From contig NZ_QGKR01000364.1 of the NCBI RefSeq assembly GCF_003172955.1, forward strand, positions 26,945 to 90,944: a stretch of 64,000 nucleotides of DNA, written 5' to 3'. The translations under genes and the position numbers were made by a program. This stretch comes from Micromonospora acroterricola (lineage in GTDB: Bacteria > Actinomycetota > Actinomycetes > Mycobacteriales > Micromonosporaceae). Below, piece by piece: positions 40,927-50,384 of this stretch (positions within the stretch are counted from its first letter, which is position 1; each line of letters opens with the position of its first letter). The notes below the pieces were generated by a model. The model did no database searches. It saw nothing but the letters and a program-made list of their open reading frames with translations, and had not been told where the DNA came from.

Positions 40927-41721
40927 TCACCGAGCCTTGGCGTAGCGGAGTTCGAGGCGTCGTACCACCTGCGACAGCGGCAGGGTGATGACCAGGTAGG
41001 CGAGGCCGGCCACCAGCAGCGGAGTGGCGTTGACCCGGTCGTTCAGCATGTCCCGGCCGAACTTGGTGACCTCGATCGTCTGCGCCGTCACGCCGAGCAC
41101 GTAGGCCAGCGACGAGTCCTTGGTCAGCAGGATGAGTTCGTTCGTGAGCGGCGGGATCACGATCCGGAACGCCTGCGGGATGACGATGGTGCGCATCGCG
41201 GTGAAGTGCGACATGCCCAGGGTGCGCGCCGCCTCCATCTGTCCCTTCGGCACGGCCTGGATGCCGGCCCGGATGGTCTCGGCCATGTAGGCCGCGGCGG
41301 TCAACCCGAGGCCGATCGCGATCGACCCGAACACACCGCCCGGGATCTCCCGCTCCGGGAAGGCGATGGGAATGCCGTACCCGACGAGGAAGAGCACCAG
41401 CAGGGCGGGCAGACCCCGGAACAGCTCGATGTACGCCGTCGCCACCCAGCGGTACGGCGCCACCCGCGACAGCCGCATCAGCGCGAGGATGGTGCCGAAC
41501 ACGAGACCGAAGGCGAAGGCGCCCAGCGTGTAGAGGATCGTGTTGCGCAGCGCGACCGTGATGATCGTGGGGAACATCGACTTGATGATGTCGACGCGGA
41601 AGAACGCCGCCCTCAACCTGTCCCAGTCCGCGGCGTAGATCACCACGGCGATGAGGGCGATGAAGGCGAGGTACTGGAGCCAGAGGGACAGCCGCTCTCG
41701 CTGGCGGCGCCGCAGCTTCAA
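40927..41721 (-). CDS. Polar amino acid ABC transporter permease
   Basis: A 264-residue HisM/GlnP-type permease. A first hydrophobic stretch (LSLWLQYLAFIALIAVVIYA) is followed by the core with RLSRVAPYRWVATAYIELFRGLPALLVLFL and the EAA-like loop MEAARTLGMSHFTAMRTIVIPQAFRIVIPP. The start is TTG 41719-41721, with AAGGAG 9 nt upstream, a good case of a non-ATG start. Only one permease gene is present, so it would act as a homodimer. Serves the binding protein and ATPase encoded beside it. Confidence 0.9.
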   Translation of the reverse strand: MKLRRRQRERLSLWLQYLAFIALIAVVIYAADWDRLRAAFFRVDIIKSMFPTIITVALRNTILYTLGAFAFGLVFGTILALMRLSRVAPYRWVATAYIELFRGLPALLVLFLVGYGIPIAFPEREIPGGVFGSIAIGLGLTAAAYMAETIRAGIQAVPKGQMEAARTLGMSHFTAMRTIVIPQAFRIVIPPLTNELILLTKDSSLAYVLGVTAQTIEVTKFGRDMLNDRVNATPLLVAGLAYLVITLPLSQVVRRLELRYAKAR

Positions 41722-41756
41722 CGTTCGACGCTCCTTGTTGACACGAGGTTGCCTAC

Positions 41757-41784
41757 CCGGAGGGCGCGGGGGCGCGCCCTCCGG
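41757..41784 (-). terminator. Stem-loop after the binding-protein gene (attenuator)
   Basis: An 11-bp perfect stem CCGGAGGGCGC / GCGCCCTCCGG. It lies 14 nt after the binding-protein stop and 35 nt before the permease start, so it can make less message for the membrane parts than for the binding protein. Confidence 0.65.
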
Positions 41785-41798
41785 TCATGCGCCTTCGA

Positions 41799-42617
41799 TC
41801 ACGCGCTCGGTCGCTTGCCGATCCACTTCTCGTAGATCGTGTCGTAGCTGCCGTCCTGCTTGGCCCCGGCCAGCGCCTCGTTGATCGTCTTGAGCAGTTC
41901 GGGGTTGCCGTCCTTCTTCACCGAGAAGCCGTACTGCTCGCCGGTGTCGAACTCCGCCGCGACGACGAAGCCGCCCGGGTTCTCCTTCAGGTACTCGGTC
42001 CAGACCGGCAGGTCGTTGATGGCGGCCTCGACCTGACCGTTGGCCAGAGCCTGCTGCTCGGCGGCGAGGTCCTCGAACTCGACGAGCTGGAGGCCCTTCT
42101 CCTTCTCGAACTGCCGGGCGTAGTCACGCCCCGTGGTCGCCGCCTGGACGCCGACCTTCTTGCCCTTCAGGTCGTCCAGCGACTTGTACGGCTTGCCGGT
42201 CTTGACCAGCATCGCCTGCGTCGCGTCGAAGTACGGATCGGAGAAGTTCATCACCTTCTGCCGCTCCTCGGTGATCGTCATGCCGGCGGCGGCAGCGTCA
42301 CACTTGCCGGTGTTCAGGTCCTGGCCGGACTTGATGCCCTCGAACGGCGTGTCGACGATCGCCTGCTCGACGCCCAGCTTCTTGGCGACCAGGTCCATCA
42401 CGTCGACGTCGAACCCGACGACCTTGCCGCTGGCGTCCTTGGACTGGAACGGCGGGTACGGCAGGTGGGTGCAGACGGTCAGCTTGCCGGCCTCGACCAG
42501 CTTGACCCCGCTCGCCTGGGTCTCGCCCTCGTCCTTCTTCGCGCATCCCGCGCTCAGCGACAGGGCGGCGATGGCCGCGACGAGGCCGGCCTTGCGGGCA
42601 GCGCTGTGGAACCTCAC
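41799..42617 (-). CDS. Amino acid ABC transporter substrate-binding lipoprotein (family 3)
   Basis: A 272-residue SBP_bac_3 protein. The signal peptide ends in lipobox LSLSAGC; the mature protein opens with KLVEAGKLTVCTHLPYPPFQSKDASGKVVGFDVDVMDLVAKKLG, a typical amino acid binding fold. Later motifs include GKCDAAAAGMTITEERQKVMNFSDPYFDATQ. GTG start, with GGAGGG upstream. First gene of the three-gene amino acid transporter operon. A polar or acidic amino acid such as glutamate is possible, but ligand choice is not readable. Confidence 0.91.
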   Translation of the reverse strand: MRFHSAARKAGLVAAIAALSLSAGCAKKDEGETQASGVKLVEAGKLTVCTHLPYPPFQSKDASGKVVGFDVDVMDLVAKKLGVEQAIVDTPFEGIKSGQDLNTGKCDAAAAGMTITEERQKVMNFSDPYFDATQAMLVKTGKPYKSLDDLKGKKVGVQAATTGRDYARQFEKEKGLQLVEFEDLAAEQQALANGQVEAAINDLPVWTEYLKENPGGFVVAAEFDTGEQYGFSVKKDGNPELLKTINEALAGAKQDGSYDTIYEKWIGKRPSA

Positions 42618-42831
42618 GGCTGTGTCCCTCCGGTTCGGCTCCCCTTGTGGTGGCGGGCAGCCAGGTTGGTGCGAAGACGGTGTGACAGGCGACGCTACCT
42701 GATGTGAGAAGCCGTACCTAGATCACTTCGGGTCGTTGTGAGGCGTGCGGCATTCGTCACGGTGAGTACATCCGACAGTCCGCCAGCAACGGGACGGAGA
42801 CGGCCAATCGGTCGCTCGTGGCCCAGACACG

Positions 42832-43434
42832 TCAAGCCGGGACGATCACCACGTGCAGGTGCCGGGGGCCGTGGACGCCCTCCACCCGGTTGAGCTCGAT
42901 GTCGCTGGTGGCGGACGGGCCGCTGATCCAGGTGAGCGGGCGGTCCGGGCCGAGGCGCGCGAGGGCGTCCGGGACCCCGGCGACCACCTGATCGGTACGC
43001 AGCACGCAGATGTGCACGTCGGGCAGGAGCGTGACGAGCCGACGCCCCTGGTCCACGCCCGCGTCGAGGATGACGGTCCCGGTCTCGGCGACCGCCACCG
43101 CCGCCGCGGTGACCACCCCGTCGGCCGCGGCGATTTCCGCCGTCGGCAGGTTGTCGTCGGTCAGCACCTCGACGCTGTCGGGCAGCCACCGCCGGGGCAG
43201 CCCCGGCGGGACCACGACACGTCGACCGCCGAGGACGGCATCGACGACCTGGGCCACCTCCCCGTCGGAACACCGGTGCACGGTGGCCCGGTAGTCGGTG
43301 AGCCGGTGCACCAGCACGTCGAGGTCCACGGCGCCGCCGGCCGGCCGGTAGGACCGCGCCACCGCCTCCGGGGTCGTCGGGGTGGCGCCGAGAGCGGCGC
43401 GGAGGCGGCCGAGGATCAACTCGCGGGAGGTCAT
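42832..43434 (-). CDS. lutC: LutC/YkgG-type lactate utilization protein C
   Basis: A 200-residue DUF162/LUD-domain protein, the third part of the LutABC iron-sulfur L-lactate oxidase that turns L-lactate into pyruvate. Motifs are GVVTAAAVAVAETGTVILD and WISGPSATSDIELNRVEGVHGPRHLHVVIV, the latter close to the family C-terminal signature. The start is ATG 43434, overlapping the lutB stop (ATGA). Last gene of the rhamnose operon. Lactate is the product of the RhaEW step, so the position is functionally sensible. Confidence 0.88.
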   Translation of the reverse strand: MTSRELILGRLRAALGATPTTPEAVARSYRPAGGAVDLDVLVHRLTDYRATVHRCSDGEVAQVVDAVLGGRRVVVPPGLPRRWLPDSVEVLTDDNLPTAEIAAADGVVTAAAVAVAETGTVILDAGVDQGRRLVTLLPDVHICVLRTDQVVAGVPDALARLGPDRPLTWISGPSATSDIELNRVEGVHGPRHLHVVIVPA

Positions 43435-44885
43435 CGTTGCGCCCACCATTCCCGGAAGGTCTGCGGCGGCGGCTGCGGCAGGTCGCGGCCGATGGTCCAA
43501 CCCGACAGCGGCGGGGGAAGACCGCCGCCCCGCCTGCCGACGAAGCGGCTCGCCCGCGCGGCGCGCTGCGCGGCCTCGTACAGCGGCCGGTGATCCATGG
43601 TGTACGCGGCGGCGGCCATGGTGACGGCCTCGGCGCTCGGCAGGCGATGGTCGCTCCGGTAGGCCGCCGTGTGCTGGGCACGAAGATGCACCAGGATCGA
43701 CGGGATATCGATCATCACCGGGCAGGCGTCGAAGCAGGCGCCGCAGAGCGACGAGGCGTAGGGCAGGGACGCGTTGTCCTCTACGCCCGTCAGCTGCGGT
43801 GAGAGCACGGCGCCGATCGGTCCGGGGTAGACCGAGCCGTACGCGTGCCCGCCGGTGCGCTCGTAGACGGGACAGACGTTGAGACAGGCGGAGCAGCGGA
43901 TGCAGTGCAGCGCCTGCCGGCCGACCTCGTCGGCGAGCACCGCGCTGCGGCCGTTGTCCAGCAGCACGAGGTGGAACTCCTGCGGCCCGTCGCCGGGCGT
44001 GACGCCGGTCCACATCGAGGTGTACGGGTTCATCCTCTCCCCGGTGGAGGCCCGGGGCAGCAGTTGCAGGAACACCTCGAGATCGGCCCAGGTGGGGACG
44101 AGCTTCTCGATGCCCATCACGGTGATCAGGGTGTCCGGCAGGGTGAGGCACATCCGGCCGTTGCCCTCGGACTCGACCACCGCGAGGGTGCCGGTCTCGG
44201 CGACCGCGAAGTTCGCCCCGGAGACGGCGACCCGGGTGCTGAGGAACGTGCGGCGCAGGTGACGGCGGGCCGCCGCCGCCAGGATCGCCGGCTCGTCGGT
44301 GAGCGCCGGGTCGACGCCGGGCATCTCGCGCAGGAATATCTCGCGGATCTCCGCCCGGTTGCGGTGGATGGCGGGGACCAGGATGTGGCTGGGCTTGTCC
44401 CGCCCGAGCTGGACGATGAGCTCGGCGAGGTCGGTCTCCACCGCTTCGATGCCGGCGGCCTCCAGTGCCTCGTTGAGGCCGATCTCCTGGGTGGCCATCG
44501 ACTTGACCTTCATGACCCGGTCGCTGCCGGTCGCCCGGACCAGGTCGGTGACGATTCGGTTGGCCTCCACGGCGTCGGCGGCCCAGTGCACGGTGCCGCC
44601 GGCGGCGGTGACCGCCACCTCCAGTTGGGCCAGCAGTTCGGGCAGGCGGGCCATCACGTCGGTCTTGATGGCCCGGCCGGCCTCGCGCAGCTCCTGCCAG
44701 TCCGGGACCTCGTCGATGACCGCCGCCGACTTCGCGCGGATCGTGGCGGTGGCGTGGCCGAGGTTGCGGCGCAGTTGGGCGTCGGCGAGGCTGCGCCGGG
44801 CCGCCACGGGGAAGGGCTCGTCGCCGCGCAGGTTTCCGACCCCACGCGGCGCGGTGGCGGGCATACCGAGGAAGATTTCGCTCAC
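43431..44885 (-). CDS. lutB: LutB-type iron-sulfur lactate utilization protein
   Basis: A 484-residue LUD-domain protein with two ferredoxin-type 4Fe-4S motifs near the C terminus (HCIRCSACLNVCPVY and LCGACFDACPVMID). The N-terminal LUD half has VMKVKSMATQEIGLNEAL and AVSGANFAVAETGTLAVVESEGNGRM. It is the central subunit of the LutABC lactate-oxidising complex. GTG 44885 overlaps the lutA stop (GTGA); an in-frame upstream extension would run antisense-like through lutA. Translation is coupled to both lutA and lutC. Confidence 0.9.
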   Translation of the reverse strand: MSEIFLGMPATAPRGVGNLRGDEPFPVAARRSLADAQLRRNLGHATATIRAKSAAVIDEVPDWQELREAGRAIKTDVMARLPELLAQLEVAVTAAGGTVHWAADAVEANRIVTDLVRATGSDRVMKVKSMATQEIGLNEALEAAGIEAVETDLAELIVQLGRDKPSHILVPAIHRNRAEIREIFLREMPGVDPALTDEPAILAAAARRHLRRTFLSTRVAVSGANFAVAETGTLAVVESEGNGRMCLTLPDTLITVMGIEKLVPTWADLEVFLQLLPRASTGERMNPYTSMWTGVTPGDGPQEFHLVLLDNGRSAVLADEVGRQALHCIRCSACLNVCPVYERTGGHAYGSVYPGPIGAVLSPQLTGVEDNASLPYASSLCGACFDACPVMIDIPSILVHLRAQHTAAYRSDHRLPSAEAVTMAAAAYTMDHRPLYEAAQRAARASRFVGRRGGGLPPPLSGWTIGRDLPQPPPQTFREWWAQR

Positions 44886-45658
44886 GCCGTCACCCCACCG
44901 GTCCGCGCCCGCTCGGCCGGATCGCCGGTGGGCTCGGTGCTGGCCAGGATCTCCGCGAGGTGCACGGTGCGCACCCCGACCCGGAGACGGGACAGGCCCC
45001 CGCCGATGTGCATCAGGCAGGAGGCGTCCCCGGCGGTGCAGACGTCGGCCCGGGTGGACAGCACGTGACGCATCTTGTCGGCGAGCATCGCCGTCGAGGT
45101 GTCCGCGTTCTTCACGGCGAACGTGCCGCCGAAACCGCAGCACTGCTCGGCCTGCGGCAGCTCCACCAGATCCAGGCCGCGCACCTGCCGCAGCAACCGC
45201 AACGGCTTGTCCCCCACCCGGATCATCCGCAGGGAGTGGCAGGTCGGCTGGTACGTCACCCGGTGCGTATAGAACGCGCCCACGTCGGTCACCCCGAGCA
45301 CGTCGACGAGCAGCTCTGACAGCTCGTACGTGCGCCGCGCGACCTCCTCGGCGCGGCTGGCCAACCGCTCGTCGCCGGCTCCCCGGGCCACCATCGCGTG
45401 CTGGTGCCGCACCGAGCCGACGCACGAGCCCGACGGGGCCACCACCACGTCGTACGGCGCGAAGGCCCGCACGTGCCGGCGCACCAGCCGCAGCGCGTCG
45501 TCCGGATAGCCGGTGTTGATGTGCATCTGCCCGCAGCAGGTCTGGTCCTGCGGAAAGACGACCTCGTGACCGAGCCGTTCCAGTAGCCGCACCGTCGCCT
45601 TGGCCGCCTCGGGGAACATCGTGTCGGCCAGACAGGTGACGAACAGGGCTATTCGCAT
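44882..45658 (-). CDS. lutA: LutA-type cysteine-rich lactate utilization protein
   Basis: A 258-residue CCG-domain protein, like GlcF/HdrB subunits, the third LutABC partner. Two CCG motifs are present: DQTCCGQMHINTGYP and AEQCCGFGGTFAVKN, which bind an iron-sulfur centre. The ATG starts 2 nt after the rhaB stop, so lactate oxidation is encoded on the same message as rhamnose phosphorylation. The product pyruvate would enter central metabolism. Confidence 0.9.
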   Translation of the reverse strand: MRIALFVTCLADTMFPEAAKATVRLLERLGHEVVFPQDQTCCGQMHINTGYPDDALRLVRRHVRAFAPYDVVVAPSGSCVGSVRHQHAMVARGAGDERLASRAEEVARRTYELSELLVDVLGVTDVGAFYTHRVTYQPTCHSLRMIRVGDKPLRLLRQVRGLDLVELPQAEQCCGFGGTFAVKNADTSTAMLADKMRHVLSTRADVCTAGDASCLMHIGGGLSRLRVGVRTVHLAEILASTEPTGDPAERARTGGVTA

Positions 45659-45660
45659 AC

Positions 45661-47103
45661 TCAGTCCTCCCATCCGAGGCGCCGGGCCGCGGCCCGCCAC
45701 GCCGTCTCGGTGGCGCGTGGCTCGTACCGCACGATCTGGTGGGTCTGGCGCAGCACGGCCCGCAGCGCCGGCAGGTCGCCGCCGAGGATGCCGAGGGCGC
45801 GGGCCTGCACCAGGACGTTTCCCAGCGCGGTGGCCTCCACCGGCCCGGCGAGCACCGGCAGGCCGCAGGCGTCCGCGGTGAGCTGGCACAACAGGTCGTT
45901 GCGTGCTCCGCCGCCGACGACATGCACGGCGTCGACGTGCCGGCCGGCCAGCAGTTGCGCCTGCTGGACGGCGCGCCGGTGCGCCAGCGCGAGGCTGTCG
46001 AGGATGCACCGGACCGTGGCGGCCGGGGTCGTCGGCACCGGCTCGCCCGTACGGCGGCAGGTGTCGGCGATGCGTGCGGGCATGTCTCCGGGTCGCAGGA
46101 ACGTGGGGTCGTCCAGGTCCACGACGGAGCGGAAGGCCGGCTCCCCGGCCGCCTGCCGGAGCAGGTCGGGCAGGTCGGTGGCGCCCCAGGCCCGCAACGA
46201 CTCCTGCAGTGGCCACAGGCCCATCACGTTACGCAGGTAACGGATCGTGCCGTCCACTCCGGACTCGTTGGTGAAGTTGGCCCGCCGGCTCGGCTCGCTG
46301 AGCACGGGGGCGTCGAGCTCGACACCGACCAGGGACCAGGTGCCGCAGGAGATGTAGGCGAAGTGCTCACCCGCCGCCGGCACGCCCACCACGGCGGACG
46401 CGGTGTCGTGCGACCCCACCGCCACCACCGTGGGCGCCCCGGGCAGCCCGAGCGCGGGCAGGACCGGGCCGATCCGCGTGCCCGGCTCACGCAGCGGCGG
46501 GAACAGCTCGCTGCGGATCCCCGCCTCGACCATCAGGTCGGTCGCCCAGGCGCGGCGGCGCAGGTCGTACACCTGGGTGGTGGAGGCGTTGGTGATCTCC
46601 GCGCCGATCTCGCCGGTGAGCCAGTACGCGATCAGGTCCGGAATGAGCAGCAGGTGGTGCGCCATGTCGAGCTGCGGCGTGCCGGCCGCGGCGACGAGCT
46701 GGTAGAGGGTGTTGAACGGCAGGTGTTGCAGCCCCGTCGTCGCGTACAGCCGCTCCTGCCCCAGCTGCTTCGCCACCTGATCGCCGACGCCGTCGGTGCG
46801 CCCGTCCCGGTAGTGCACCGGGTTGCCGAGCAGCGCGCCCGTCGCGTCGAGCAGCCCGTAGTCCACGGCCCAGGTGTCGATCCCAATGCTCGCGACGGGG
46901 CCGGCGGCACGCAGGCCGTCGAGCACGCCCCGGTACAGCGCCAGGACGTCCCAGTGCAGGGTGCCGGCCACCCGCACCGGGTCGTTGCGGAACCGGTGCG
47001 CCTCCTCCAGTTCCAGCCGGCCGGGCTCGACGCGGGCGACCATCACCCGGCCGCTGGACGCTCCCAGGTCCACGGCGGCGAGGTGCACGGCGGCGCTCAC
47101 CAC
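45661..47103 (-). CDS. rhaB: Rhamnulokinase
   Basis: A 480-residue FGGY-family kinase making L-rhamnulose-1-phosphate. N-terminal ATPase motif HLAAVDLGASSGRVMVARVE; substrate region GIDTWAVDYGLLD, and RHVDAVHVVGGGARNDLLCQLTADA as the C-terminal adenosine motif. Also GSHDTASAVVGVP, typical of rhamnulokinases. The start is GTG 47103, followed at once by a second GTG; GAGG lies upstream. Downstream of rhaEW in the rhamnose operon. Confidence 0.92.
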   Translation of the reverse strand: MVSAAVHLAAVDLGASSGRVMVARVEPGRLELEEAHRFRNDPVRVAGTLHWDVLALYRGVLDGLRAAGPVASIGIDTWAVDYGLLDATGALLGNPVHYRDGRTDGVGDQVAKQLGQERLYATTGLQHLPFNTLYQLVAAAGTPQLDMAHHLLLIPDLIAYWLTGEIGAEITNASTTQVYDLRRRAWATDLMVEAGIRSELFPPLREPGTRIGPVLPALGLPGAPTVVAVGSHDTASAVVGVPAAGEHFAYISCGTWSLVGVELDAPVLSEPSRRANFTNESGVDGTIRYLRNVMGLWPLQESLRAWGATDLPDLLRQAAGEPAFRSVVDLDDPTFLRPGDMPARIADTCRRTGEPVPTTPAATVRCILDSLALAHRRAVQQAQLLAGRHVDAVHVVGGGARNDLLCQLTADACGLPVLAGPVEATALGNVLVQARALGILGGDLPALRAVLRQTHQIVRYEPRATETAWRAAARRLGWED

Positions 47104-47130
47104 ATCGTCCTCATCTTCCGTGAATCGTAG

Positions 47131-49173
47131 TCAGCGGAGGAAGGCCGCCGCGACGCCCGCGTCCACCGGAATGTGCAACCCCGTCGTGTGCGACAGCTCC
47201 CCGCCGGTGAGCACGAAGACGGCGTTGGCCACGTGTTCGGGCAACACCTCGCGCTTGAGCAGCGTGCGCTGGGCGTAGAACTCGCCGAGCTTCTCCTCCG
47301 GCACGCCGTAGACGGCGGCCCGCTGGGCGCCCCAACCGCCGGCGAAGATGCCGGAGCCGCGGACCACCCCGTCCGGGTTGACGCCGTTGACCCGGATGCC
47401 GTGGCCGCCCAGTTCGGCGGCGAGCAGCCGGACCTGGTGCGCCTGGTCGGCCTTGGCCGCGCCGTACGCCACGTTGTTCGGGCCGGCGAACAGGGAGTTC
47501 TTGCTGGAGATGTAGACGATGTCCCCGCCCATCCCCTGCGCCAGGAGCACCCGCGCGGCCTCCCGGGACACCAGGAAGGATCCCTTGGCCATCACGTCGT
47601 GCTGGATGTCCCAGTCCGCCTCGGTCGTGTCCAGCAGCGACCTGGACAGCGACAGCCCGGCGTTGTTCACGACCAGGTCCACTCCGCCGAAGGCGAGCAC
47701 GGCCTCCCGCAGGGCGCCGGCGACGGCTTCTCCGTCGCTGACGTCGGCGGCGACGGCGACCGCCACGTCGGCGGTGCCGATCTCCGCCGCGACGGAGGCG
47801 GCCGCCTCCGCGTCCCGGTCGGCGACCACGACGCAGGCGCCCTCCGCGGCGAGCCGGTGGGCGATCGCCCGGCCGATCCCGGAGCCACCGCCGGTGACGA
47901 ACGCGATCCGGGTGGCGAGGGCCTTCGGCTTCGGCATGCGCTGGAGCTTCGCCTCCTCCAGGGCCCAGTACTCGATTCGGAACTTCTCGGCCTCGTCGAT
48001 CGGCGCGTACCGCGACACGGACTCCGCGCCGCGCATCACGTTGATGGCGTTGACGTAGAACTCCCCCGCCACCCGGGCGGTCTGCTTGTTGGCCCCGAAG
48101 CTGAACATGCCCACGCCCGGCACCAGGACGACGGCGGGGTCGGCGCCGCGCATCGGGGGGCTGTCCGGGCCGGCGTGTCGCTCGTAGTAGGCGCGGTAGT
48201 CGTCACGGTAGGAGCTGTGCAGCTCCCTGAGGCGCGCGATCACGTCCTCGAGCGGAGCGGTGGGCGGGAGGTCGAGCACCATCGGGCGGACCTTGGTGCG
48301 CAGGAAGTGGTCCGGGCAGGAGGTGCCGAGCGCCGCCAGCGCGGGGTGCTTCTCCCGCGCGACGAAGTCGAGCACCACGTCGCTGTCGGTGAAGTGCCCG
48401 ACCTGCGGCCGGTCGGTGGACGCGAGGCCCCGCAGCACGGGAAACAGCGCCGCCGCGCGACGTCGCCGTTCGTCGGTCGGCAACGGCTCGTAGCCGTCGA
48501 TGACCGGGCCGAGCGGCTCGGCCCGGCCCCGCTCGTCGAGGAACGCCTGGGCCGAGCGGATGATCTCCAGCGAGTTGCGTTCGCACTCGTCGCTGGTCGC
48601 GCCCCACGCGGTGATCCCGTGCCCGCCGAGGACCACGCCGATCGCCTGCGGGTTGGCCCGCGCCACGGCGGCGATGTCCAGGCCGAGCTGGAAGCCGGGT
48701 CGCCGCCACGGGATCCACACCACCCGGTCGCCGAAGATCTCCTTGGTCAGCTCGGGCCCGTCGGCGGCGGCGGCGATCGCGATGCCCGCGTCCGGGTGCA
48801 GGTGGTCCACGTGCGCCGCGTCGACCAGACCGTGCATCGCGGTGTCGATGGACGGCGCTGCCCCGCCCCGGCCGTGCAGGCAGTAGTCGAACGCGCCGAC
48901 CATCTCGTCCTCGCGCTCGATGCCGGGGTAGACGTCGACGAGGGCGCGGAGCCGGTCCAGCCGGAGCGCGGCCAGACCGGCCTGGGTGAGGGTGCCCAGG
49001 TCGCCGCCGGAGCCCTTGACCCACAGCAGTTCGACGGGTCGGCCGGTGACCGGGTCGGTGTCCGTGCCCTTCGCGGAGGTGTTGCCCCCGGCGTAGTTCG
49101 TCGTGGTCGGGTCGGCACCGAGCCGGTTGCTGCGCGCGATCAGCGCCTGAACCTCGGATTGCATGGTCTTCAC
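47131..49173 (-). CDS. rhaEW: Bifunctional rhamnulose-1-phosphate aldolase / lactaldehyde dehydrogenase
   Basis: A 680-residue fusion. The class II aldolase domain (residues 1-~415) has zinc-ligand His clusters HVDHLHPDAG (about 121-126) and GGHGITAW (about 185), and splits L-rhamnulose-1-phosphate into DHAP and L-lactaldehyde. The short-chain dehydrogenase domain (from ~423) has the NAD motif TGGGSGIGRAIA, NNAGLS, ISSKNSLFAG and catalytic YGAAKADQ, and would oxidise lactaldehyde to L-lactate. This is the known RhaE-RhaW arrangement of rhamnose catabolism. Start at GTG 49173; an ATG four codons in (49164) is an alternative. The lactate made here feeds LutABC encoded downstream. Confidence 0.92.
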   Translation of the reverse strand: MKTMQSEVQALIARSNRLGADPTTTNYAGGNTSAKGTDTDPVTGRPVELLWVKGSGGDLGTLTQAGLAALRLDRLRALVDVYPGIEREDEMVGAFDYCLHGRGGAAPSIDTAMHGLVDAAHVDHLHPDAGIAIAAAADGPELTKEIFGDRVVWIPWRRPGFQLGLDIAAVARANPQAIGVVLGGHGITAWGATSDECERNSLEIIRSAQAFLDERGRAEPLGPVIDGYEPLPTDERRRRAAALFPVLRGLASTDRPQVGHFTDSDVVLDFVAREKHPALAALGTSCPDHFLRTKVRPMVLDLPPTAPLEDVIARLRELHSSYRDDYRAYYERHAGPDSPPMRGADPAVVLVPGVGMFSFGANKQTARVAGEFYVNAINVMRGAESVSRYAPIDEAEKFRIEYWALEEAKLQRMPKPKALATRIAFVTGGGSGIGRAIAHRLAAEGACVVVADRDAEAAASVAAEIGTADVAVAVAADVSDGEAVAGALREAVLAFGGVDLVVNNAGLSLSRSLLDTTEADWDIQHDVMAKGSFLVSREAARVLLAQGMGGDIVYISSKNSLFAGPNNVAYGAAKADQAHQVRLLAAELGGHGIRVNGVNPDGVVRGSGIFAGGWGAQRAAVYGVPEEKLGEFYAQRTLLKREVLPEHVANAVFVLTGGELSHTTGLHIPVDAGVAAAFLR

Positions 49174-49202
49174 GTCCCCAGTCTGCGTTCTCTCGATGGT
49201 GG

Positions 49203-50384
49203 TCAGGCGCCCCAGCCGGCCTGCTGGCCGTCGGCGCGCTCGGCGCGGATCCGCTCGAAGTAGCCGGAGCGGGCGTACGCGGCCATCGGGTCGGGATCCA
49301 GGCCCAGGTCCGTACGGAGTTCGGCGAGCAGCGGCCGGACGTCGGTGTTGTACGCGTCCATCAGCACGGCGTTGGCCCCGAGCACGTCACCGGCCCGCTG
49401 CGCGGCGGCGAGCGCGTCCGAATCGACGAGCAGCGCCTTCGCCGTCGCCTCCTGCACGTTGAGCACCGAGCGGATGATGGCCGGGATCTTCGGCTCGATG
49501 TTGTGGCACTGGTCGAGCATGAAGGCGATGCCGGCCTCCGGTGCCAACGCGTCACCCCGGACGATCTCGTGCATGATCCGGAACAGCTGGAACGGGTCCG
49601 CGGAGCCGACCATCAGGTCGTCGTCGGCGTAGAAGCGGGAGTTGAAGTCGAAGGCGCCGAGCTTCCCGGCGCGCAGCAGGAACGCCACGATGAACTCGAT
49701 GTTCGTGCCCGGCGCGTGGTGCCCGGTGTCGATGACCACCTGCGCCTTCGGGCCCAGCTCCAGGCAGTGCGCGTACGCGGTGCCCCAGTCCGGGACGTCG
49801 GTCGCGTAGAAGGCCGGCTCGAACAGCTTGTACTCCAGCAGCAGCCGTTGGTCGTCGCCGAGCCGGTCGTAGGTCTCCCGCAGCGCCGTCGCGAGCCGGT
49901 CCTGCCGGGCGCGGATGTCGTCCTGCCCCGGGTAGTTGATGCCGTCGGAGAACCAGAGCTTCAGGTCGCGGGAGCCGGTGCGGTCCATGATGTCCACGCA
50001 CTCGAGCAGGTGGTCGATCGCCTTGCGCCGCACACCCGGATCGGGGTTGGTGACGCTGCCCAGCTTGTAGTCGTTGTCCTGGAAGACGTTGGCGTTGATC
50101 GCGCCCAGGCGGACGCCCTGGTCCCCCGCGTACGCGGCCAGGTCGGCGTAGTCGTCGACGAGGTCCCACGGGATGTGCAGGGCCACCGTCGGCGCGACAC
50201 CGGTGAGCCGGTGCACGACCGCCGCGTCGGCGACCTTCTCGTACGGGTTGCGCGGCACGCCCTCCTGCGGGAAGACCTTGAACCGGGTGCCGGAGTTGGC
50301 GTACGCCCAGGACGGGGTCTCGATGCGCTGGGCGCGCAGGGCTGACGTGACCCGCTGGAGGGTCTGCGCGTCGGGCTGCGTCAT
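49203..50384 (-). CDS. rhaI: L-rhamnose isomerase
   Basis: A 393-residue xylose-isomerase-like TIM-barrel enzyme of the RhaI type found in actinobacteria and Bacillus-related groups, converting L-rhamnose to L-rhamnulose. Motifs: LKLWFSDGINYPGQDDI, LLEYKLFEPAFY (metal-binding Glu), VVIDTGHHAPGTN (Asp/His ligands) and GAFDFNSRFYADDDLMVGSADP. ATG with GGGAG upstream; overlaps rhaM by 4 bp (ATGA). Second catabolic step after mutarotation. Confidence 0.92.
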   Translation of the reverse strand: MTQPDAQTLQRVTSALRAQRIETPSWAYANSGTRFKVFPQEGVPRNPYEKVADAAVVHRLTGVAPTVALHIPWDLVDDYADLAAYAGDQGVRLGAINANVFQDNDYKLGSVTNPDPGVRRKAIDHLLECVDIMDRTGSRDLKLWFSDGINYPGQDDIRARQDRLATALRETYDRLGDDQRLLLEYKLFEPAFYATDVPDWGTAYAHCLELGPKAQVVIDTGHHAPGTNIEFIVAFLLRAGKLGAFDFNSRFYADDDLMVGSADPFQLFRIMHEIVRGDALAPEAGIAFMLDQCHNIEPKIPAIIRSVLNVQEATAKALLVDSDALAAAQRAGDVLGANAVLMDAYNTDVRPLLAELRTDLGLDPDPMAAYARSGYFERIRAERADGQQAGWGA